From Eudorina sp. 2006-703-Eu-15 (Eukaryota > Chlorophyta > Chlorophyceae > Chlamydomonadales > Volvocaceae), in NCBI GenBank assembly GCA_003117195.1, contig BDSI01000032.1:364145-428144 (forward strand): DNA of 64,000 nucleotides. Direction: 5' to 3'. Numbering within the stretch: the first letter of the stretch is position 1; every line of letters starts with the position of its first letter. The notes under the pieces were generated by a model. That model made no database searches. It saw only the letters and a program-made list of their open reading frames with translations, and was not told the DNA's origin. Of this stretch, positions 33,358 through 43,505 are shown piece by piece. The translations under genes and the position numbers were made by a program.

Positions 33358-36300
33358 ATGTCTACCCATTTCCTACACCACCCCTCCTTGCCTGCTGACC
33401 GGCCCCCTGGACCGCACCCCCCAGCGGCTGCCGCCGGGCCCCGGCTGCTCGGCCCCTTCGGCGCCGCCCGGGCCGGCCGTCGCCGGGCGGCCTCCCTGCG
33501 CTGCCGGGCCGAGCAGCAGCCGCAGCCGGCCGAGGGCGCTGCCACCTCCACAGTGACGGCGGGGGAGCAGACGGAAGCAACGACCAACGGTAACGGCGCC
33601 AACGGCCACCAGGTGGGGGAAGCGGACGCGGTGCTGACTTGGGCGCGCAAGCAGGCAACATGGGTGTCCCTGTAGGACCGCGGGTCGGCTGCACGGTGAC
33701 GCACGCAGTGCGCCGGCGGGAGCCCATATGGGGGCTGACGAAGGGGTGTGTGTGTAGGGATGGGGTAAGGGCAAGTGGTGTAAGTTGTCCGGGGGGTTAC
33801 CCCGATGGCCATCGGCGGGGGGAGGGACGGGGGGGTTGAGGCGTGAAGGTCATCTCCGGGCCGCCGCCGCCCAGTCGCGGCGTGGCTGCCCTCCGCACGG
33901 CACCGCACCGCACCACCCCGTTCCGCCGGCGTACGCACCCGCCATGGACGAACTTGAGAAGAGGCAACCACACTGTTTCAAATCTGACCACGGCGTTTTG
34001 CCCACGACGGCCCGGGTTCGTTCCTGGGTTTGGTTTTTCTTACCAGTCCCCACGGCGGTCCCCCGCCGGAACGACCCGCCCATCGCAGCCCGACGCTGCG
34101 GCGCCCGCACCTGCCGCCACCCGCGGCGCCGCCGCCTTCCCGCACGAGCTGCTCGAGGGGGAGGAGCTGCCGTACGCGTCCCTCAGCGATAAGGAGCGCT
34201 GGTGGACCAACTTCAAGCTGGCCTTCGCGCTGCCCTGGCGCCGCTTCAAGAAAGACGCGGTGCTCACGTTCACTGTGGGTTGGCAGGCGGGGATGAGGGG
34301 AGGTGTGGGGTAGACCAGGGGGGCGGCTTTGGGGCGTGAGCGAGGGGGAGGGCAGCGGGTATAGGAACTCGGACGACACATTGGGGGGGCCAGGGGGGCG
34401 GCTGGGGGGGGGGGATTACGGCGAGACATGATCAGATAGAGTGTGTCAAAAAAGGGCCTATACCCCCGTTCCGCTCGGCATTACCAGTCAGCGTACAACC
34501 CCCGTTCCCCCGGCAAGGGCCCTGGGCACTTTGGGCCGGGGGTTGATGGAATATGGTGTGATGGGTGGGGGGGGAGTCCCGTGGGTCAACGCCCCCAGGT
34601 CGTCCAGGGGTGGCCCCCGGGGTCTCGCTGCGTATGGCTCCGCCGGGTAGCGGCAGGGGGGGGGCCACCCTGGATGAACCTCTCGTTGCCAGGCCAGCCG
34701 ACTCCACCCTTCCCCACATCCTCTCCCGCCCCGCCCCCGCCCCCGCGTTGCCTCCTCCCCCGCCCCGCCCCGCCCCCGCCCCCTCCTCGCCCCCCCGGCG
34801 CTGCCTCCCCCTTTTCCTCCTCCTCCTCTCCCCCCGCCCCCGCAGCTGGAGGGCGAGGTGAGCGACCAGGAGCGCACCCTGTTCGACAGCGGGCTGTCCC
34901 TGCCGGCGGTGTGCACCTCGCTGCGCAAGGCGGCCCTCGACCCACGGGTCCAGGGGGTGGCCATCGAGATCGGGCCGCTGGGCATCGGCTGGGGCAAGGT
35001 GCAGGAGATCAAGCGGTGAGGCGGATCGGGGCTGGGGTGGGGCGGGGTGGGGTGGGGTGGGGTGGCGGGGCTCGTACGGATAGAGGTAGGATGCGCGTGG
35101 ATGGGTAAGAGGATGCGTGCCGATGTGCCTTCGCAAACTGGACTTCTTTTAGGGAGTGGTCGCAGGGTGCGGAGAAGGCGGTGATGCGGTGGGCGATGGG
35201 GGCGGGCGGGGGCGGGCCCTGCCTCCGGGGGACCCTGGCCTGCCTCCGGGGGACCCTGGCCTGCCTCCGGGGGACCCTGGCCCCGGCACCCAGGGGTTCC
35301 GATGGAGGCGGCTGAAATGTATTGACATCCTCCCCTAACGAGGAGGTGGGTGTGTAGGGATGGATGCCAGAGCAGGGGTCTGCGGGTGTAGACCGCCCCT
35401 GGGGCCCTGCCACCGTAGCGCCTGGGGGATGCGACTGGTCGACGGGCCGAGTGGCCACCCGTCTCCGGCCCCCTCCCGCCCCGCCCTGCCTCCCCATCCG
35501 CGCCCCTTCACCCGGCTCCCCCTTCGCCCGTCCCGGGGAATAAGCGCGGCGCTGGCTCCTTTCCCCTTTGCCCTGCCTCCACCACATCGTTGGAGTCCCC
35601 TCCTCTCCCTGGGGCAGTCCGTTCTTCACCGGGGGTCCTTGCACAGGCTGGCAGCGCAGTACATGCTCGCTCAACGACGCCCCATTCCCCTCCCCTTCCC
35701 GTTTTCCCCTCCACTTACCCACAGGCACATCGACTACTTCCGCTCCTCGGGCAAGTACGTGATCGCCTGGCTCAAGCAGGGCGCAGAGAAGGAGTACTAC
35801 CTGGCATCGGCCTGCTCCGAAATCTACGCGCCGCCCACCGCCTACCTGAGTCTGAGGGGCTTCGTCACGGGAGGTGCGGCTGATGGGGGGTTGGGGGAGA
35901 GGGGTGTCTGTATGTGTCGTGTGCTTGTGTGCTGTGAGGCCCCGCGCCGACGACCCGTGGGTCAGTAGTGGGTCAGTGGGTCTCGGCGAGAGGCTGGCCG
36001 CCGTCTGCAGTACTCCGTCACGACGCGGCCCCCTTCCCTGGCACCCACCGCCGCCGGCCCCTCTCCTCCGGTCCTCGGCCCCTAGGTGCTCACCCGGCCT
36101 CCACCCCTGTCGTACCTGCCCTGGCCCTGGGTTCCCCCCTCCCTCCCGCCGTGGAGGCTCTGGCAGCAGCGCAGTTTGAATATGTCCACCAATTTCCCCC
36201 TGTACCCCTCCCGCCCCCCTTCCCTTGTTGTTCCCCAGGCGCCTTCCTCCGCGGTGTGCTGGACAAGGTGGGTGTGGAGCCGCAGGTGAAGCGCATCGGT

Positions 36301-39300
36301 GCGTACAAGAGCGCGGGGGACCAGCTGCTGCGGAGGGACATGGCGCCCGAGCAGCGGGAGCAGCTGTCAGCAATCCAGGTAGGGCGGAGGAGGAGGAGGA
36401 GTAGGGGAGGAGGGGGACTGGAGTAAGGGAGGGGGGACGAGGGGGCAGAACGAGGGGAGGGGGGCAGGAGGACGGAGGAGGGGTGGGGCGGTCCGTTGGA
36501 GGAGGGGAGGGGGGCAGGAGGAGGGAGGAGCCCGATGGAGGCGAGGGGATCCTTCAAGGAGGAGGACGACGAGGAGGGAGGAGCACGTCGAGGCGGGGTT
36601 GGCACGGTGGGGTATGGACGTGGTTAGGCTTGGACGAGGATGGAACCGCTGTCTCCGCAGTATACAAACGACGCCGAGGACCTTGTATGGGGCCCTGCGC
36701 CTCCTTCCACCCTCCCGACCTCCCGGAACCCCGGGCGCCTCCTCTCCAGAGGGTTATGGTCATCCAGGCTGCCCCGCCCCGGCCACCCGATTCCCCCCTC
36801 CACCTTGAGTCTCCAGCCCACCCACCCACTCTCCCGCCCTCCCTTCCGTCGCCTCCACTCGCAGTCTGATGTGGTGGAGGAGTTCCTGCGCCAAGTGGCA
36901 ACAGCCCGCGGCAAGACTCGGGAGGTGGGCGGCGGGGAAGGATGGGGCGGCAGTGCGCAGTGGGAGGGAGGTCAAAGCGCAGAGAGGGAGGCGGGGAGGC
37001 GGGGGAGAGGGAAAGAGAAGGGGTAGGAGAGAACGTTTGTGGCGTTGCCGTGGGAGTGGTCTGGGTCTGCGTTGCTGTGGGTGGCGGAGGGAGGTGGACT
37101 TGTAGGTGGGGGTGGAGGTGGAGGTCTTGCCTTTACCACGGGGCCTTGCTTTGTGCCCAACCCGTCCATGTCCCTTCCAGACAGACTTCGTTGACCCGTT
37201 GACCCCGCCGCTCTCCTCGGCCCCCTTCCCTCCCCCGATATACACACACACACACACACACGTGCGCCGATGTTCAGGAGGTGGTGGCGTTCATCGAGGA
37301 GGGTGTGTACGACATGGAGAAGTTCAAGTCGGGCGGGTGGCTCACCGACCTGTGGTACGAGGACCAGCTGCTGGAGGAGCTCAAGATGCGGACCACGGGT
37401 GGGGCTGGGGGGGGCGGGGGGGGCTTGGGAGGGTTGGGGGGGTTGGGGGGCTGGGAGGGTGGTCAGGGGCTGGGAGGGTGTTCGGGGGCTGTGAGGATGG
37501 GAACTACTGGAACCAAGGGAACTTCCGCCGACTGGGACGATGTGGCCGGGCAGGTGACCGCCTCACCACCTCACCGCCGCATCGTCCCCGGCGACCCCGG
37601 GACTGCATGCAACCCCCAATCCGGCTGCCGGGACGCGCATCGGCGCAGAGCCTCGCCCTTGCTTGCGCTCAGGCATCCCCTTCCACCTGCTCCCTCAGCG
37701 GCCCCCTCCCTCCCCCCCTCCTCCTGCCACCCCCCTGTTAGGGCTGCGCCCCAAGGAGGGTGAGAGCGAGGAGGACAAGAAGAAGCGGGAGAAGGAGCTG
37801 GCCAAGCCGCTGCGGCGGGTGGGCCTGCGGAAGTACTCGGCGGTCAGCCCCACCGCCTTCGGCCTGGCGGGCGGCAAGAAGAGGGTGGTGGTGCTGAGGA
37901 CGTCCGGGGCCATCGTGGGTGAGTGCAGCTGTGGAGGAGGGTTGGGGGGTGGATGGAAAGGGGCTGAGGGCAGGGGCAGGGAGAGGGGGAGGACAGGGGT
38001 TGCTGAGCGGCGTGGCTGGATGACCCCCTCTGCACACCGTATGTGGTGGAACCAGGGGGGGGGCAATAAGGCCCCCGAGTCTGCCCCGTCGCCGGGCCCG
38101 TACTCCTGCCGCCGTCTCAACCGAACCACTCACGGGGGCCGTTGCATGCACGGCGATACATACCACTGTTGTACGGGTTGTACGGCATCGCAGGCAAGTC
38201 CAGCGGCGCCGCCATCACGCCCGACGGCGTCATCCCCAAGCTGCGCGCCCTGGCCAAGTGAGAGAGGGGGGGCCCGGCAGGGGCCCGGGTGGTGAAGCAG
38301 GGGCGGAAAGGGGAGGGGGGGAGGGTGGGAGGGCAACGCATCAGGACACACGGCCGAGGGAGGCGGGATGGGCGGGGCGGGGGGTTAGATAGAGCGCCGG
38401 CGGGAGGTCGGGACGGTGATGACGGGGGCAAAGGTACAGGAAGTTGGTAGACGTATTCATACTGGACTGCGCTGACGACGGGAGGAGAAGGGATGTTGCG
38501 GCGCCCTGGTTGCGCTCCGCGGACAGCCCAGCGGCCCGCGTACCGTCGGCCCTGCAGGCCTCATCACCCACATACGACATCCCCATCACACCTCCCCCTC
38601 CTCTTTCCCCCCCCCCCGCCAACAGCGCGTCTTCAATCTGTCTACCGATGTCCTGTTCCCCCTCCGCCCCTCCCCCCTCTGGCTTGCTCTGGCAGCAGCG
38701 CAGTTTGAAGATGTCCACCCATGTCCTGTTTTCCCCCCTTCCCCCCCCTTCCCGCCTTCCCCTCAGGGACAAGTCGGTGGCGGCGGTGGTGCTGCGTGTG
38801 GACTCCCCGGGCGGTGACGCGCTGTCCGCCGACCTGATGTGGCGGGAGATACGGCAGCTGGATGCGGTCAAGCCCGTCATCGCGTCCATGGCGGACGTGG
38901 CGGCCAGCGGGGGGTACTACATGGCCATGGCGGCACGGTGGGTGGGTGGGTGGGTGGGTGGGTGGGTGTGGGGGGTGGGGGAGTGCGTTGGTGTGCCGAG
39001 GCAAGGGCAGGGGGGAACGCGGGGAAGGGGGGGAGGGGCGGGGGATCCGTGTGAGGGCGTTGAGGGTGTGTATGGTCCGTGTGTGGAGGATGGGTGGCGG
39101 GGAGAGGGGGATGTGTCAGCCACCCAGGGTGGAGTCCCGGGGGGGAGGAGCCCCGGGATGAGGATTGAGGGGGCGCGGCGAGTGCAGCTGACAGCGGCTG
39201 CCTGGGCCCAAGTCGTCACCCGGACCCACCCACAGATTCAGCCTCACGCACGCTCCTCGCCCCTCACATTGCGTTATCCCTTCCCCTCGCCCCCACCCCC

Positions 39301-41538
39301 TCGCCCCCTCGGGCCCCTCGGCCCCCTCGCCCCCTCGTTCAGGGCCATCGTTGCCGAGCCGCTCACCATCACCGGCTCCATCGGTGTGGTGACGGGCAAG
39401 TTCAACTTGAAGGAGCTGTACGGCAAAATCGGGTGAGCGGCGAAGGGGCAGGGGGAGAGCAGCAGCAGCAGCAGGAGTAGGAGGAGCACGAGGACGGGGA
39501 GAATGAGGGAGGGGGAGAGATACCCGGGGAGTGTGCCCACGCGCAGGTGGGCTGGGTAGGGGAGGTGGGCAGCGACAGAGGCCAACGGCTGGGGCGCACC
39601 GCCTCCTCCCCCTCGCACACAAACCCTAGACCCAACCCACCCTAACCCCGCCTAAACTCGCCTCCCGCCCCCGCCAGGTATAACAAGGAGCTGATCAGCT
39701 GGGGCCGGTTCGCGGAGGTGCTGGCCGACAACCGGAGCTTCTCGCCCGAGGTGAGGTGGGGGGCGGGGTGGGGCGGGCGGGGGTGGGGCGGCTGGGGATG
39801 CAAAGGGGGGAGGGCTGATTGCTCGATTGGACCTTTGACCGGGCAGCGGCGACCAAATTCAGTATGTCAACCAGTTTCCTGTTCCCTGCCCGCCCCTTCC
39901 ACCCGCCCCCCTCCCCTCCCCTCCTGGGCCCCTTCTGCAGGAGGAGGCTCTGTTCGACGCCTCCGCGCAGCACGCCTACGAGTCCTTCCGCAACAAGGCC
40001 GCCGCCTCCCGCGACATGGCGGTGGAGGAGATGCAGAAGGTGGCGCAGGGCCGGGTGTGGTCGGGCAGCGCGGCTCGGAAGGTGAGTCGCGAGGCGATTG
40101 AGAGGCAGGGGTGGAGGCCGCGGGGCGGGGGGGGGGATGCGCGGTCAGGCAATCTGTGACCCGACCCGGGACGGACCGCCTTGCCCCGGGTCAATTGCCC
40201 CACCCAACCCCCCATAGCACATGTGTCTTATCCTATACACCTAATCGTTATCCCACCCCCACCGCCGTGAAGCCCACCTCCGCACCACGCGCGCGGGCAG
40301 CCGCTCCCGGGGCGGCTGTTGCTGCCGCCCCTCAATCCGAGGCCGGCGGGGTCAGTTTCCAACACCCCTCCTCTGCCTCCTCCTTCCCCCTCCTCTGCCT
40401 CCTCCTCCTCCCTCCCTCCCTCCCTCCCTCCCTCCCTCCCGGCCCGCAGGTCCAGCTGGTGGACGCCCTGGGCGGCATCAACCGGGCTGTGGCCCTGGCC
40501 CGACATGCGGCGGGTATCCCCCCGGAGGAGCGGGTCACGGTCCTGGAGCTGGGCAAGGTCAAACCCTCACCCACAGCGCTGCTGGGTGGGTGGCGGGAGG
40601 GTGGGTGGGTGGGTGGGTGGGGATGGGAAGATAATTTTGGGGGCCGGCTTGGGTTGGGTTTGGGTTGCTTGGGCGGTGGGGTATAGGAAATTGGTAGACA
40701 TATTCAAGCTGCGCTGCTGCCAGAGCGGTGGGGCGGTGGGGTCGCCTCCGCTCTGTGGCGGTTTCGCTGTCTTTGCCTGGCTAAGGGTGGGGTGGGTGGC
40801 CGCCGCGCTGCCGGGTAGCGGGATTGAGTGTGTGAGTGTTGAGAGGGAGGGAGACGAAGGCGTTATCGCGTGTGTTGCTACGAGTTAAGGAGAACAGTGG
40901 GCTGCGAGACGGGTGGAGTCGACCCCGCGGAGCTGACCTCCCCACCACTTACCCCATCTCCTATTGATTTCCTATACCCCACCTCACCCACCTCTCACCC
41001 CACCTCACCCCACCTCACCCCACCTCACCCACCTCTCACCCCACCTCACCCACCTCTCACCCACCTCTCACCCCACCTCTCACCCCACCTCTCACCCCAC
41101 CTGGTCATGGGTGCTCTGGTACCCCCAGGCGGAGGCGCCGTCGCGGGAGCTATGGCGCTGGGCATGCTGCTGCGAGGTCAGTCGCCGGCGCAGGCGCTGG
41201 CCACGGCCGTCGGCGCCGCCGCCGTCGGCCTCGGCGGCGGCGCCGCCGCCTCCTCCTCCTCCCTGGAGGGCCCCGTCGCTGCCGCGGCGGCGCTGCCGGT
41301 GGTGGGCTCGGCGGCGGCGCAGATCGCCTCCGTGGCTTCCGTGCTACAGCCGGGTCGCCCCGCGTATCTGCTGACGGAGGTGGACGCGCTGTCGGTCGGC
41401 TGTAGCAGCGCCGCGGCGGTGGGGACGGCGGCGGGGGCCCTGGGCGCCTCGGCGGCGGGCGGCCCCTCGTGGGCGGACGAGGGCGGCTTCCTGTCAGAAG
41501 GGTTCGGGTCCGAGGCGGGGTGGCTGGGGGAGTGGTGA
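33358..41538 (+). CDS. sppA: Chloroplast signal peptide peptidase A (SppA), protease IV type
   Basis: Sixteen exons, 33358-33612, 34089-34274, 34846-35015, 35725-35873, 36239-36378, 36661-36684, 36865-36924, 37278-37398, 37742-37918, 38194-38257, 38767-38937, 39343-39432, 39678-39750, 39941-40081, 40450-40585 and 41129-41538, give 788 residues in frame. An Arg/Ala-rich transit peptide ends near SLRCRA. Two ClpP-fold repeats follow, as in E. coli-type SppA. The catalytic lysine is K277 in IGAYKSAGD and the catalytic serine is S496 in ASGGYYMA. Other signatures are VLRVDSPGGDALSAD and ITGSIGVVTGKFNLKEL. SppA forms oligomeric rings that degrade cleaved signal peptides; plant forms are thylakoid-associated. 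The 24-base exon (YTNDAEDL) is less certain. The C-terminal ~135 residues are an Ala/Gly-rich extension beyond usual plant SppA. The start ATG overlaps a dispersed repeat, so the true first exon may differ. Confidence 0.9.
35217..35281. repeat. 21-bp tandem repeat, 3 copies (SppA intron)
   Basis: The unit GCCTCCGGGGGACCCTGGCCT occurs three times in a row in the third SppA intron. Confidence 0.9.
36156..36198 (+). repeat. Dispersed intronic repeat, module A (copy in SppA intron)
   Basis: This copy reads CTCTGGCAGCAGCGCAGTTT then GAATATGTCCACCAATTTCC, just before the pyrimidine tract of an SppA acceptor. Other clear copies are 38684-38728 (+), 39841-39890 (+, degenerate), 53676-53740 (+), 62371-62435 (+), 40681-40726 (-), 38433-38474 (-), 16134-16183 (-, degenerate) and a fragment at 61588-61610 (-). 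No coding capacity and no terminal inverted repeat are visible. Confidence 0.85.
40681..40786 (-). repeat. Composite dispersed repeat (modules B and A) in the last SppA intron
   Basis: Read on the minus strand, module B (GGCAAAGACAGCGAAACCGC, 40751-40786) is followed about 25 bases later by module A (40681-40726). The same order appears on the plus strand at 33315-33380. Single module B copies lie at 10340-10371 and 12041-12080 in RHIP1-like introns. Confidence 0.75.
40978..41103. repeat. CCACCTCACC-type tandem array (SppA intron)
   Basis: Short units CACCTCACCC and CACCTCTCACCC repeat without interruption up to the acceptor of the last SppA exon, forming an extended pyrimidine-rich tract. 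Confidence 0.85.
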
Positions 41539-43432
41539 GGAGTAAGGGGTGAGGCAGGGCCACGCTCTGGACGTCTGGAGGGATACGTAGTTAGGTGCAA
41601 AGCGCTGTTGCCCTGACGAATTCCGTGTTAATGGATCAGTAATTGTGTGTGCGTGGATGAGTGCGTTTGTATGTGATTTTGACGAGGAAGCTGGGGAAAA
41701 TTGTCCGCATGTGTTGAGTGTGATTGTGAGGGTGAGGGTGAGGGTGAGTGTCTGCGAGGCGGGGACGGGGACGGGGTGCGTGCAGCCTGAGAGCGGTGGG
41801 GAGAGAGTGCGGCAGCAACAGGGAGGGTCGACGGCCTGGGTTGGCGTTGCAGAAGGGGTGAGGGGTAGTGGGCAAGGGTGTGTGTGTGGGGGGGGGGAGG
41901 GGGTCTCCTGGAGCATGGAGGCACGTGGGGGCCCCGGGGGGTAAGTGCGGGGCGCGGGGAGCAGGGCCCTGGGCGATGGGGGGCAGATGGGTTCGACAAA
42001 ACCTGGGCCGCGAGGGGGCTTACGGTGTTTGCGAGGCGGCGGGCGAGCCAAGAGGAGCCGAATGTGGCGCGCGGGCGGGAACGACGTGGTTGTTTGGGGG
42101 AGAGCTGTTGAGGGAAGGAGATAAATAGCGAGAGAGTGAGAGGGGCAGGGGAATTCGGTGTGGGAATTCCTACTTGAAGGAGCGAGTCGGGAAATGGACA
42201 AGAGGGCTGGGGACCCCTTGGTTCCCATTCCGCTGCCAAAGCGACCTGGGACTCTGGTGCGACCTCGAACGAAAGGCTCAAACCGAAGTCTACTCAGGCC
42301 GGGAATGCAGACTTGGGAAAGGGGGAAACGTGGGCGCGCACGGCCCGTACCCGCTCCGTGCCGTACACGCAGTACGGCCGCACCCGGCGGGTCACAACTG
42401 GCTCGCGGGGGCTACTAAAGAGATGCCAAGCGCGAGATGCCACGCGAATACACCCCCGATTATCCCGGTCCCTCACATCCGCTCCACAATGGATCGCCGC
42501 GACGCCTCCGACTTATTATTGTACACCTACAAGCACGGCCTCTGTTTTCCACCGGCCGTGTGCCTTGATGGCCTCCTAGCTTACCCCAGCATTAGCTGCG
42601 GCGGTCGCACGCCCCTTCCGCAAACTGTGTGGAGTGATACGGTAGCGCGCATGTCAAGCGCCAAATCCGACACCGATCGCAGCAGCTCCCCCCGAGGAAT
42701 CCCCCAGAAGGAAACGCAGCCGGTTGGTGAAGTCGGCTGGCTGCCATGCCCCCGCGCGTCTCGAACCTACGGTGTCGATGAAGGGTGGCCCTTCGGCCCC
42801 GCCTCCCGACACGTGTTCTAGGTGCCGCCCGACGATCCTCATTCCCAATCTGCCTTGCTCTGCGAGGCAGCCGCTGGCGCCTGCGCCGTGTTTCGGCCGA
42901 TGTGCACCTCGAGGTCCCCTCGGGAGGCCCTTCACGTCGTCCACCATCCTTCCACCCGGCCACCTCGCAGCCGGGTGCATCGCGGCGACATCCCCACGGG
43001 GTCCGCTGTAACATCCTTAATATTAATCCCCAAACCAGCCAGCACGAGTCCTGCGTGCACTCCGACTCACACCCGGACCGCGTGAGGCCCTCAACCCGCA
43101 ACCAGTCCACTAGCAGCTGCAGCAGCGATACAGGGAATACAGGCAGGGGGCCCTTCGCCTGCGGAGTCCCTGCCTCCCTGGCCCAGGGTGCGCCGTATCA
43201 GCGGATTGCGTCGGACGAACATTAATCGTAGCCGGTAATGCGCCAGTCCCTACCTTCCCGAGTCCCTACCTCATCCGGTGTTCGCACCTGAAGACGACTT
43301 ACATGCGGAATCGGAATCAACAAACTCGTATGTCGCATCGACCATCTCGAATAAAAATACAATGAAATAAGATGATTTTTTAAATAATGGAAATGTAATG
43401 TGTTAAGAGTAAGGACAACAATAACGGCAAAA
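41539..43432. other. Intergenic region, SppA 3' UTR and unassigned DNA
   Basis: The first plus-strand TGTAA after the SppA stop that I see is at about 43008, which would make a long 3' UTR; an atypical nearer signal is possible. Open frames of 100-240 codons here show no family resemblance, no splice logic and no codon-position bias, and I treat them as chance. Confidence 0.35.
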
Positions 43433-43505
43433 CGCTCCCGTACAGGATTGAACTGTAGACCTTGCGGTTAACAGCCGCACGCTCTACCTACTGAGCTACG
43501 AGAGC
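43433..43505 (-). tRNA. tRNA-Asn (anticodon GTT)
   Basis: The 73-base cloverleaf folds fully. The acceptor stem GCTCTCG pairs with CGGGAGC (one G-T wobble) and is followed by discriminator G. The D-loop region is TAGCTCAGTAGGTAGAGCG. The anticodon stem TGCGG/CCGCA holds loop CTGTTAA with anticodon GTT. The T-loop is TTCAATC. There is no intron and no encoded CCA. A TTTT run for RNA polymerase III termination follows directly on the minus strand. Confidence 0.95.

Noticed and set aside
42174..43110. Frames of 170-215 codons on both strands
   Set aside because: There are no family motifs, no splice structure, and frames of similar length overlap on both strands, as expected by chance in GC-rich DNA.
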